The translations under genes were made by a program, and so were the position numbers. A stretch of 11,964 bases of DNA, taken from the NCBI GenBank assembly GCA_020852035.1, contig JADZBR010000005.1, positions 1 through 11,964 of the forward strand. Reading direction: 5' to 3'. Positions 1 to 5,504 of the stretch are shown piece by piece (the first letter of the stretch is position 1; every line of letters starts with the position of its first letter). This DNA comes from Caulobacteraceae bacterium. GTDB taxonomy: Bacteria; Pseudomonadota; Alphaproteobacteria; Caulobacterales; Caulobacteraceae. Below the pieces are notes generated by a model. The model worked only from the letters and a program-made list of their open reading frames with translations. It did no database searches and was not told where the DNA came from.

Positions 1-389
1 CCTTCGGAACGGCAGAAGTCGCGCTCCTCGCCGCCGCGGCCGAAGACGAACGGATCGCCGCCCTTCAGCCGCACCACGCGCAGCCCTTCGCGCGCGAAGG
101 CGACAAGCATGCGGTTGATGTCGTCCTGCGAATAGGAGTGGCGCGACTTGCGCTTGGCGACGGAAATCCGCCGCGCCCGGGGCGGGGCGAAATCCAGGAT
201 CTCGTCCGGGACCAGGCCGTCGTGGACCACCACGTCGGCCTGCTGCAGCACCTTGAGCGCCTTCAGGGTGAGAAGCTCGGGATCGCCGGGGCCGGCGCCC
301 ACCAGCCAGACCTCGCCGGGCGCGCGCGCGCCCTCGCCGCCCAGGACGACCAGGCCGGATGAACGGGGCTTTTGCGGCGAAGAGCGCAT
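1..389 (-). CDS. cobA: Uroporphyrinogen-III C-methyltransferase (SUMT), N-terminal part, cut by window edge
   Basis: The product methylates uroporphyrinogen III with SAM at C2 and C7 to give precorrin-2, the branch point to siroheme and cobalamin. About 129 residues are visible, read from the ATG at 389 on the minus strand. After a ~25-residue basic lead comes EVWLVGAGPGDPELLTLKAL (26-45), the first strand and glycine-rich SAM loop (GAGPGD, 31-36). ADVVVHDGLV (51-60) and VVRLKGGDPFVFGRGGEE (105-122) follow; all are hallmarks of the tetrapyrrole methylase family, SUMT type. The short N-terminus argues against a CysG fusion, where this domain is C-terminal, although an N-terminal gene piece cannot exclude a C-terminal extension. 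An in-frame TAG lies just upstream of the ATG. AGAGG about 12 nt ahead is a somewhat distant ribosome binding site. The gene is divergent from a LysR regulator. The family call is secure; a sulfate/nitrite (siroheme) versus B12 role cannot be decided here. Confidence 0.93.
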   Translation of the reverse strand, partial: MRSSPQKPRSSGLVVLGGEGARAPGEVWLVGAGPGDPELLTLKALKVLQQADVVVHDGLVPDEILDFAPPRARRISVAKRKSRHSYSQDDINRMLVAFAREGLRVVRLKGGDPFVFGRGGEERDFCRSE

Positions 390-415
390 CAGCTTATAGA
401 ACCTCTAATGGTCAT

Positions 416-445
416 AGCGGGGCGGGCGTCGCCGCCCGCCCCGCT
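416..445. repeat. Strong GC hairpin (13-bp perfect stem, 4-nt loop) in the cobA/lysR intergenic gap
   Basis: Arms AGCGGGGCGGGCG (416-428) and CGCCCGCCCCGCT (433-445) are exact inverted repeats around the loop TCGC. The structure lies 26 nt upstream of the cobA start and 114 nt upstream of the lysR start. It is therefore at the 5' side of both divergent genes, not behind either. Neither strand shows a proper T-tract after it (plus strand: GTTTC), so it is not a textbook terminator. If the cobA transcript starts beyond 445, the hairpin would sit in its 5' leader. Confidence 0.75.
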
Positions 446-487
446 GTTTCCTGCCCGCTGAAGAAAAGGGCCGATACATCAGCGAGC

Positions 488-497
488 GTTTGCAAAC
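488..497. promoter_or_regulatory. 10-bp palindrome GTTTGCAAAC upstream of the lysR gene, possible regulator site
   Basis: GTTTGCAAAC is a perfect palindrome 62 nt upstream of the LysR start. GCAAAC recurs at 519-524, 27 nt downstream. LysR-type regulators usually bind dyads in their own promoter region, so this could be an autoregulatory or divergent-control site for the neighbouring GcvA-like regulator. It is a short palindrome and the function is inferred from position only. Confidence 0.35.
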
Positions 498-559
498 TGG
501 GACCGAAGCAGCCATTTCGCAAACCACGATGTCTGCCGGGGCTTTCAGGAAAACTTAGG

Positions 560-1504
560 ATGGAACGCCGCCGCCTGCCGCCGCTGAACGCCCTGCGCGC
601 CTTCGAGGCCGCCGCGCGCCACCTGAACTTCTCGCGTGCGGCCGACGAGCTTTCCGTCACCCCCGGCGCCGTCAGCCAGCAGATCCAGAACCTGGAGGAC
701 TATGTCGGCGCCGCCCTTTTCAAGCGCACGCCCAAGGGCCTCCTGCTCACCGACGCCGCCCAGACCGCCCTGCCCGCCCTGCGCGAGGCGTTCGACCGCC
801 TGGCCGAGGCCGCCAGCGTGCTGACCGCCGCCGTCGATGGTCGCCGACTGACGATCACCGCCGCGCCGTCGTTCGCCGCCAAGTGGCTGGTGCCGCGCCT
901 CGGCCGCTTCGAGGCCGCGCACCCGCAGGTCGACGTCTGGCTCTCGGCCGGCATGGACGTGATCGACCTCTCGGCCGGCGATGTCGACCTCGCCATCCGC
1001 TACGGCCCCGGCCGCTACCCCGGCCTGGAGGTGATCCGCCTGCTCGGCGAGAGCGTGGCCCCCGTCGCCAGCCCGGCGCTGCTGGAGGAGAACCCCCTCG
1101 CCTCCCCCGCCGACCTCGCGCGCCACGTGCTGCTGCACGACGGCTCCTCGGACGCCGACGACAGCTGCCCCGACTGGCCGATGTGGCTCGCCGCGCGCAG
1201 CCTCAAGGGGATCGAGGGCGGCCGCGGCCCGCGCTTCAACCAGTCCAGCCTGGTGATCGAGGCCGCCGTCAACGGTCGCGGCGTGGCGCTCGCCAAGCGC
1301 ACCCTGGCCCAGGCCGACCTCGACGCCGGCCGCCTGGTGATGCCGTTCAGCGACGAGACGGCGCTGGATTTCGCCTATCACCTGGTCCACCCCAAACCGA
1401 AGGGCCGCCTGCCGCAGGTCAAAGCCTTCATCGCCTGGGTGACCGCCGAGGCCGAGGCCCACGAGGCGGCGCTGCGCACCCTGGACGCCGGCGCGGGGAT
1501 TTAG
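560..1504 (+). CDS. LysR-type transcriptional regulator, GcvA-like subgroup
   Basis: A 314-residue DNA-binding regulator of usual LysR length. The N-terminal winged helix-turn-helix is clear: LPPLNALRAFEAAARHLNFS (6-25), then RAADELSVTPGAVSQQIQNL (26-45) and a wing ending in LFKRTPKGLLLT. The opening with a 'PPLNALRAFEAAARH' block is characteristic of GcvA/AmpR-like members. Residues from about 95 form the effector domain (LTITAAPSFAAKWLVPRLGRF and onward). The reading frame is open further upstream, but the ATG at 560 is chosen because the protein then begins at the HTH as family members do, AGGA at 547-550 is well spaced (9 nt), and any earlier start would run into the divergent cobA. Its TAG stop overlaps the stop of the convergent Hpt gene. 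Target and effector are unknown; control of the divergent cobA is possible but not shown. Confidence 0.93.
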   Translation: MERRRLPPLNALRAFEAAARHLNFSRAADELSVTPGAVSQQIQNLEDYVGAALFKRTPKGLLLTDAAQTALPALREAFDRLAEAASVLTAAVDGRRLTITAAPSFAAKWLVPRLGRFEAAHPQVDVWLSAGMDVIDLSAGDVDLAIRYGPGRYPGLEVIRLLGESVAPVASPALLEENPLASPADLARHVLLHDGSSDADDSCPDWPMWLAARSLKGIEGGRGPRFNQSSLVIEAAVNGRGVALAKRTLAQADLDAGRLVMPFSDETALDFAYHLVHPKPKGRLPQVKAFIAWVTAEAEAHEAALRTLDAGAGI

Positions 1505-1851
1505 CGCCGCGGCGTCTTCAGCGACTGCAGCGCCTGTTCGTGCAGCCAGGCGGCGATGTCCGCCAGCGCCCGGTCGAGCTCGTCCAGCACCGCCGCCAGC
1601 CGCCGCTCGCCGTGCAGTTCGGCCATCGCGCAAGCCTCACCGAGCGCGAAGGCCCCGACGCCGCGCGAGGAGCCCTTCAGGGTATGCAGGGCGTCGCGCC
1701 AGCCCTCGATCTGCGGGTCCAGCAGCGGCCGCCAGATCGCCGCCTGTTCGCGGAACAGCTCCAGCACTTCCTCGACCACCCGGGCGTCGCCGGCGGCGAA
1801 GTTTTCGAGATAGGCGAAGTCCACCGCCCCGGTCAGATCGCGTCGCGCCAC
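1501..1851 (-). CDS. Hpt-domain histidine phosphotransfer protein
   Basis: A small (116 aa) cytoplasmic phosphorelay intermediate, consisting of a single Hpt four-helix domain and little else. The phosphoacceptor motif is DALHTLKGSSRGVGA (53-67) with His56 as the likely phosphorylated residue, followed by the conserved Lys59-Gly60-Ser61. Such proteins carry phosphate between the receiver domain of a hybrid kinase and a response regulator. No kinase or regulator gene is adjacent, so it is an orphan Hpt. The start is GTG at 1851 (revcomp of CAC), with a G-rich ribosome binding region (GGGGG) about 3-8 nt ahead. Caulobacter has a small soluble Hpt protein, ShpA, in the ShkA-ShpA-TacA stalk relay; this could be its counterpart, but the sequence alone does not establish that. 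The gene is convergent with lysR, and the stop codons overlap. Confidence 0.88.
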   Translation of the reverse strand: MARRDLTGAVDFAYLENFAAGDARVVEEVLELFREQAAIWRPLLDPQIEGWRDALHTLKGSSRGVGAFALGEACAMAELHGERRLAAVLDELDRALADIAAWLHEQALQSLKTPRR

Positions 1852-1870
1852 ACCGCCCCCAAACGCCGCC

Positions 1871-1898
1871 TTGCCAAGAGGCCGAAAATCCCTATGTT
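1871..1898 (+). promoter_or_regulatory. Candidate sigma-70-type promoter for tRNA-Lys
   Basis: TTGCCA (1871-1876) and TATGTT (1893-1898) are separated by 16 nt, resembling -35 and -10 boxes. Transcription would begin near 1905, giving a roughly 38-nt leader before the mature tRNA 5' end at 1943. No other promoter-like pair is as close to the tRNA. Confidence 0.45.
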
Positions 1899-1915
1899 CC
1901 GCGCCCTCGCCGACA

Positions 1916-1932
1916 GGCCCTCCCGGAGGGCC
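1916..1932. repeat. Inverted repeat in the tRNA-Lys 5' leader
   Basis: GGCCCTCC (1916-1923) and GGAGGGCC (1925-1932) are exact inverted repeats around one C. As RNA this can fold as a 7-bp stem with a 3-nt loop. It ends 10 nt before the mature tRNA 5' end, so it would lie beside the RNase P cleavage site in the precursor. It is not a terminator of an upstream gene, because the only upstream neighbour (the Hpt gene) runs the other way. Confidence 0.6.
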
Positions 1933-1942
1933 GGCCGCGAAC

Positions 1943-2018
<76 letters not shown>

Positions 2019-2023
2019 TTTTT
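2019..2023 (+). terminator. Short T-run directly after tRNA-Lys, possible terminator
   Basis: Five T residues follow the CCA end immediately. With the tRNA T-arm and acceptor stem upstream, this could act as a minimal intrinsic terminator before the convergent isomerase gene that ends at 2051. No separate hairpin is present. Confidence 0.3.
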
Positions 2024-2050
2024 CAATGACTTAGGCCGCCCCCTCCGCCG

Positions 2051-3115
2051 CTATGGCTCGCCCAGGCCGAGCAGGCGGCGGATCTGCCCGCGGTCGACGG
2101 CGGCGCCGGCGAAGTCGTCGAACGCCCGCTCGGTGACGCGGATGATATGGTCGCGGATGAACGGCGCCCCTTCGCGGGCGCCGTCTTCCGGATGCTTCAG
2201 CGCGCATTCCCACTCGAGCACCGCCCAGCCCGGATAGCCGTAGGCGGCGAGCTTGGAGAAGATGGCGCCGAAGTCGATCTGGCCGTCGCCCAGCGAGCGG
2301 AACCGCCCGGGCCGCTCGACCCAGCCCTGGTAGCCGCCGTAGACGCCCGAGCGCCCGGTCGGGCGGAACTCGGCGTCCTTCACATGGAAGGCGCGGATGC
2401 GCTCGTGATAGCGGTCGATGTAGTCGAGATAATCCAGCTGCTGCAGCACGAAGTGGCTGGGGTCGTAGAGGATGTTGGCGCGCGGGTGAGCGTCGACCTC
2501 GTCCAGGAACCGCTCAAAGGTCGCGCCGTCGTGCAGATCCTCGCCCGGGTGGATCTCGTAGCAGACATCGACGCCCTGTTCCTCGAAGGCGTCGAGGATC
2601 GGTCGCCAGCGGCGGCCGAGTTCAGTGAAGGCCTCCTCGACCAGGCCGGGCGGCCGCTGCGGCCAGGGGTAGATGTATGGCCAGGCCAGGGCGCCGGAGA
2701 AGGTCGCGTGCGCCGAGAGGCCCAGCCGGCGGCTGGCCGCGGCCGCCAGCTTGAGCTGCCGCGTCGCCCACGCCTGGCGCTCGGCGGGCTTGCCGCGAAC
2801 CGCCTTGGGCGCGAAGGCGTCGAACAGTTCGTCATAGGCCGGATGCACCGCCACCAGCTGGCCCTGCAGGTGGGTGGAGAGCTCTGTGACCACCAGGCCA
2901 TGCTCGGCGAGCACGCCGGCGACGTCGTCGCAGTAGGTCTGGCTGTCCGCCGCCTGCTCCAGGTCGAAGAAGGACTCCGGCCCGCCGGTCGGCATCTGCA
3001 CGCCGACGTAGCCGAGCCCGGCCGCCCAGGCGGCGATGGTCTCCAGGCGATCGAAGGGGGGCTTGGGCCCGATGAACTGGGCGAGGAAGATCCCCGGCCC
3101 GCGGATGGTTTTCAT
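2051..3115 (-). CDS. Sugar (phosphate) isomerase/epimerase, xylose isomerase-like TIM barrel
   Basis: A 354-residue soluble protein of the AP-endonuclease-2/xylose-isomerase-like TIM barrel family. These enzymes use a bound divalent metal to isomerise or epimerise sugars and polyols. Candidate metal ligands occur in the family order: Glu187 in VCYEIHPGED, Asp218 in ILYDPSHF, His244 in AFHVKDAEF and Glu301 in AVLEWEC. N-terminal landmarks are GYVGVQMPTGGPESFF (35-50) and TELSTHLQGQL (77-87). The ATG start overlaps the stop of the preceding dehydrogenase as ATGA, showing translational coupling and joint use. Pairs of this barrel with Gfo/Idh/MocA oxidoreductases are common in inositol-like, keto-sugar and glycoside pathways. 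By analogy the barrel may act on a keto-sugar made by its partner, but the substrate cannot be named. Likely control is by the adjacent LacI-family repressor. Confidence 0.9.
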   Translation of the reverse strand: MKTIRGPGIFLAQFIGPKPPFDRLETIAAWAAGLGYVGVQMPTGGPESFFDLEQAADSQTYCDDVAGVLAEHGLVVTELSTHLQGQLVAVHPAYDELFDAFAPKAVRGKPAERQAWATRQLKLAAAASRRLGLSAHATFSGALAWPYIYPWPQRPPGLVEEAFTELGRRWRPILDAFEEQGVDVCYEIHPGEDLHDGATFERFLDEVDAHPRANILYDPSHFVLQQLDYLDYIDRYHERIRAFHVKDAEFRPTGRSGVYGGYQGWVERPGRFRSLGDGQIDFGAIFSKLAAYGYPGWAVLEWECALKHPEDGAREGAPFIRDHIIRVTERAFDDFAGAAVDRGQIRRLLGLGEP

Positions 3116-4248
3116 ATCGGTTCCTCCGTCAGGTCGACCCAGCCCCGTCCCTCCCGGCTGGCCGACACGGCCGTTTCGACAAAGGCCATGCCGCGCACGC
3201 CTTCGACGATGCCGGGCGCAAGGCCGGGCTCGGGAGACGCCTCGGCGATGGCGGCGGCGAAATCCCGGTAGAGGTTGGCGAAGGCTTCGATGAACCCCTC
3301 GGGATGGCCGGTCGGGATGCGCGCGGCGGCCGGGTCGGCGAGATAGGGGGCGGCCGCATGCAGCACCTGGGTGGGTGTGTCGAGCCAGTCCAGGGTGAGG
3401 CGGTCCGGCCGTTCGTGGCTCCAGGCCAGGCCGCCCTTCTCGCCGAAGACCTCGATCCGCAGCCCGTTGCGGGCGCCGGCGCAGACCTGCGAGGCGACCA
3501 GCACCCCGCGGGCCCCGCCGGCGAAACGCAGCAGCACATTGGCGTCATCGTCCAGCACCCGCCCGGGAACCAGGGTCGAGACATCGGCGCAGAGGCGCTC
3601 CACGCGGTCGCCGGCGATGAACTCGGCCAGATTGAAGGCGTGCACCCCGATGTCGCCGATGCAGCCGCCGACCCCGGCGCGCGCGGGATCGGCGCGCCAT
3701 TCCGCCTGCCGCGAACCCTCGCGCTCGATGGGGCGCGAGAGCCAGCCCTGCTGGTATTCCACCACCACCTTGCGGATCGCCCCCAGTTCGCCGCGCCCGA
3801 CGATCCCGCGCGCCTCCCGGACCATCGGATAGCCCGTATAGACATAGGTCAGACCGTAGAGGCGGCCGGACTCGCGGACGATCCGGGCCAGCTGCAGCGC
3901 CTCGGCCAGATCGCGGGTCGCGGGCTTGTCGCTCATGACATGCAGGCCGGTCCGCAGCGCGGCCGACGATACCGCAAGGTGTGTGTCGTTGGGCGTCGCC
4001 ACCACCACCACGCGGGCGCCGTCGGGCCGGGCCGCCTCCGCCTCGATCATCATCCGGTAGTCGGCATAGGTGCGGTCGGGGTCGAGGCCCCACGCCCGGC
4101 CCGCAGCGGCGCTCTTGTCGGCCTCCCGGCTGAAGGCGCCGGCCACCAGGCGGAACCGGCCGTCCAGCTCGGCGGCCATGCGGTGCACCGGGCCGATGAA
4201 CGCCCCCGGCCCGCCGCCGACCATCGCCAGGGGAATGGGCGCCGTCAC
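3112..4248 (-). CDS. Gfo/Idh/MocA-family NAD(P)-dependent oxidoreductase
   Basis: A 378-residue sugar/polyol dehydrogenase. The N-terminal Rossmann domain opens with PIPLAMVGGGPGAFIGPVHR (4-23), whose GGGPGAFIG is the nucleotide-binding loop. VVVVATPNDTHLAVSSAALR (80-99) and the SDKPATR block (Lys108 of the family E/DKP motif) follow. The C-terminal half has GGCIGDIGVHAFNLAEFI (194-211) with Asp199 and His203 as likely catalytic residues. The frame is open far upstream, but that part lies antisense over lacI. GTG at 4248 gives the usual family N-terminus. No Shine-Dalgarno precedes it; instead its GTG overlaps the TGA of a short upstream ORF (GTGA), suggesting coupled translation. It overlaps the downstream isomerase by ATGA. 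The likely reaction is oxidation of a sugar hydroxyl before isomerisation; the substrate is unknown. Confidence 0.9.
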   Translation of the reverse strand: MTAPIPLAMVGGGPGAFIGPVHRMAAELDGRFRLVAGAFSREADKSAAAGRAWGLDPDRTYADYRMMIEAEAARPDGARVVVVATPNDTHLAVSSAALRTGLHVMSDKPATRDLAEALQLARIVRESGRLYGLTYVYTGYPMVREARGIVGRGELGAIRKVVVEYQQGWLSRPIEREGSRQAEWRADPARAGVGGCIGDIGVHAFNLAEFIAGDRVERLCADVSTLVPGRVLDDDANVLLRFAGGARGVLVASQVCAGARNGLRIEVFGEKGGLAWSHERPDRLTLDWLDTPTQVLHAAAPYLADPAAARIPTGHPEGFIEAFANLYRDFAAAIAEASPEPGLAPGIVEGVRGMAFVETAVSASREGRGWVDLTEEPI

Positions 4249-4340
4249 GCCATCACGCCGGCCGGTCGGACCGCGCGGCGGCCGTCCCTTGCGATCACAA
4301 GGCCGCCGCACGGGTCGACCATCGGGGCGAGATGGGGCAC
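4245..4340 (-). CDS. Candidate 31-aa ORF translationally coupled to the Gfo/Idh/MocA gene
   Basis: A short ORF begins with GTG at 4340 and ends with TGA at 4247-4245. AGGAG (4352-4348) lies 7 nt ahead of the GTG, the best Shine-Dalgarno of the operon. The stop overlaps the dehydrogenase GTG start as GTGA, and that start has no ribosome binding site of its own. A hand count of G+C by codon position gives about 84/58/87 percent, the pattern of coding DNA in this window. The product would start (with Met) MPHLAPMVDPCGGLVIARDG and end RPAGVMA. It has one Cys, no membrane segment and no family I recognise. It may be a true small protein, a leader ORF that delivers ribosomes to the dehydrogenase start, or the remnant of a longer gene. 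Chance occurrence is not excluded. Confidence 0.42.
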   Translation of the reverse strand: MPHLAPMVDPCGGLVIARDGRRAVRPAGVMA

Positions 4341-4398
4341 GGCGGGACTCCTGAGCGGCTCTCGGCTGGGCGGCGGCCAGCCTTCCAGCGAAGATTCG

Positions 4399-4426
4399 TT
4401 GATCGCCGCCGCCAGCGTGATGTAAT
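4399..4426 (+). promoter_or_regulatory. Candidate promoter of the lacI-family gene
   Basis: TTGATC (4399-4404) and TGTAAT (4421-4426) have a 16-nt spacer and resemble sigma-70 -35 and -10 elements (4/6 and 5/6 matches by eye). The -10 box is the left half of the palindrome described next, so a bound repressor would block this promoter. The lacI start codon is 32 nt downstream of the -10. Confidence 0.5.
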
Positions 4427-4434
4427 CGATTACA
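4421..4434. promoter_or_regulatory. LacI-family operator, perfect 14-bp palindrome TGTAATCGATTACA
   Basis: TGTAATCGATTACA is self-complementary over all 14 bp and has the central CG step of LacI/GalR-family operators. It lies in the gap between the divergent LacI-family gene (24 nt from its ATG) and the dehydrogenase-isomerase operon, and overlaps the predicted lacI -10. This supports autoregulation of the repressor and control of the divergent operon, the usual design for local LacI-type sugar regulators. Binding by this particular protein is inferred. Confidence 0.75.
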
Positions 4435-4458
4435 CGAACGATCGACGGACGCAACCCG

Positions 4459-5466
4459 ATGCCCACGATGCAGGATGTCGCGCGCGCAGCGGGCGTCTCG
4501 ACGGCGACGGTCTCGCGCGTGCTGAGCGCGCCCGAGCGGGTGGCGGAAGAGACCCGGGCGCGCGTGGAAGAGGCGATCTCCCGGCTGGGCTACGCCCCCA
4601 ATGTGGCGGCCAAGAACCTGCGGACGCTGAGGACGCACAAGATCCTGGTCACCGTGCCGGACATCTCCAACCCCTTCTTCTCGCAGGTGATCCGCGGCGT
4701 GGAAGAGGCCGCCAGCGCGGCGGGCTACTCGGTGCTGCTGGGCGACACCCGGCACGATCCGGCGCGCGAGGCGCAGTACGCCGGGATGCTGCGCCGCAAG
4801 GAGGCGGACGGACTGATCTTCCTGGGCCACCGGCTACCGGCCTCGCTGGCCGAGATGGTCTCGCGCCAGGGCGCGGCGGCTCCCATCGTCAACGGCTGCG
4901 AGTTCAGCCCGGGCCTGGGCGTGGCCAGCGCTCACATCGACAACCAGCGGGCGGCCGAGGAGGCGATGGACCACCTCTTCGCACTGGGGCACCGGCGGGT
5001 GGGCGTGGTCACCGGCCCGCTGGCCAGCCCCCTCAGCCGCGACCGTCTGGCCGGCGCGCGGGCCGCCGCGGCCCGCCGCGGCCTCGGCGGACTGGCTGTC
5101 GCGCAGGGCGACTTTTCGATCGAATCCGGACTGGCGCAAAGCCTGGCCTTGCTGGACGCTCACGAACCGCCGAGCGCCCTTTTCTGCTTCTCGGACGAGA
5201 TGGCGATGGGGGCGCTGGAAGCCCTGCGCCGGCGGGGCCTCGCCTGCCCGACGGACGTCTCGCTGGTGGGGTTCGACGACATCCGCTACGCCCGCCACCT
5301 CGACCCGCCGCTGACCACGGTCAGCCAGCCGAAGGAGGCGATCGGCCACGAGGTCGTCCGGCTGCTGCTGGACGTGCTCTCCGGCGCGGCGGACACCGTG
5401 CGGCACGTCACCCTGGCGCATCAGCTGGTGGTTCGCGCTAGCACCGCCGCCGTGCGTGGGCGGTGA
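4459..5466 (+). CDS. LacI/GalR-family transcriptional repressor
   Basis: A 335-residue regulator of the normal LacI-family length. The N-terminal HTH is MQDVARAAGVSTATVSRVLS (4-23). The linker with the minor-groove hinge helix follows (RLGYAPNVAAKNLRTLRT, 42-59). The periplasmic-binding-protein-like sugar domain begins at KILVTVPDISNPFFSQVIRG (61-80) and includes SALFCFSDEMAMGALEALRR and VSLVGFDDIRYARHLDPPLT. The ATG at 4459 has GGACG 7-11 nt upstream; a second ATG at 4468 is possible but would trim the HTH lead. The gene is divergent from the dehydrogenase-isomerase operon, with a palindromic operator in between. It most likely represses that operon and itself until a sugar or sugar derivative binds; the inducer is unknown. 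Confidence 0.95.
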   Translation: MPTMQDVARAAGVSTATVSRVLSAPERVAEETRARVEEAISRLGYAPNVAAKNLRTLRTHKILVTVPDISNPFFSQVIRGVEEAASAAGYSVLLGDTRHDPAREAQYAGMLRRKEADGLIFLGHRLPASLAEMVSRQGAAAPIVNGCEFSPGLGVASAHIDNQRAAEEAMDHLFALGHRRVGVVTGPLASPLSRDRLAGARAAAARRGLGGLAVAQGDFSIESGLAQSLALLDAHEPPSALFCFSDEMAMGALEALRRRGLACPTDVSLVGFDDIRYARHLDPPLTTVSQPKEAIGHEVVRLLLDVLSGAADTVRHVTLAHQLVVRASTAAVRGR

Positions 5467-5490
5467 ACCGGCCGCCGCTCGTCGGCCGGT
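5467..5490. terminator. Hairpin between convergent lacI and matB, possible bidirectional terminator
   Basis: ACCGGCCG (5467-5474) and CGGCCGGT (5483-5490) form an exact 8-bp stem with an 8-nt loop. It begins directly after the lacI TGA and lies 14 nt beyond the matB stop. The position between two convergent ends suits a shared terminator. Neither side has a T-tract, so a Rho-independent mechanism is uncertain. Confidence 0.5.
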
Positions 5491-5504
5491 AACGCTGGCC
5501 CAGA

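Noticed and set aside
545..1633. A 362-codon minus-strand frame opposite the LysR gene
   Set aside because: The composition is the Gly/Ala/Arg-rich shadow typical of antisense frames here, and the plus-strand LysR protein is complete with a good ribosome binding site.
4341..4466. Extension of the 31-codon ORF to an ATG at 4466 (73 codons)
   Set aside because: It would overlap the lacI start and the operator and lacks a ribosome binding site. The GTG at 4340 with AGGAG is much better placed.
4249..4830. N-terminal extension of the dehydrogenase frame to 4830 (572 codons)
   Set aside because: The extra part lies antisense over the repressor gene and its operator, has no conserved motif, and would put ~190 unrelated residues before a normal Gfo/Idh/MocA N-terminus.
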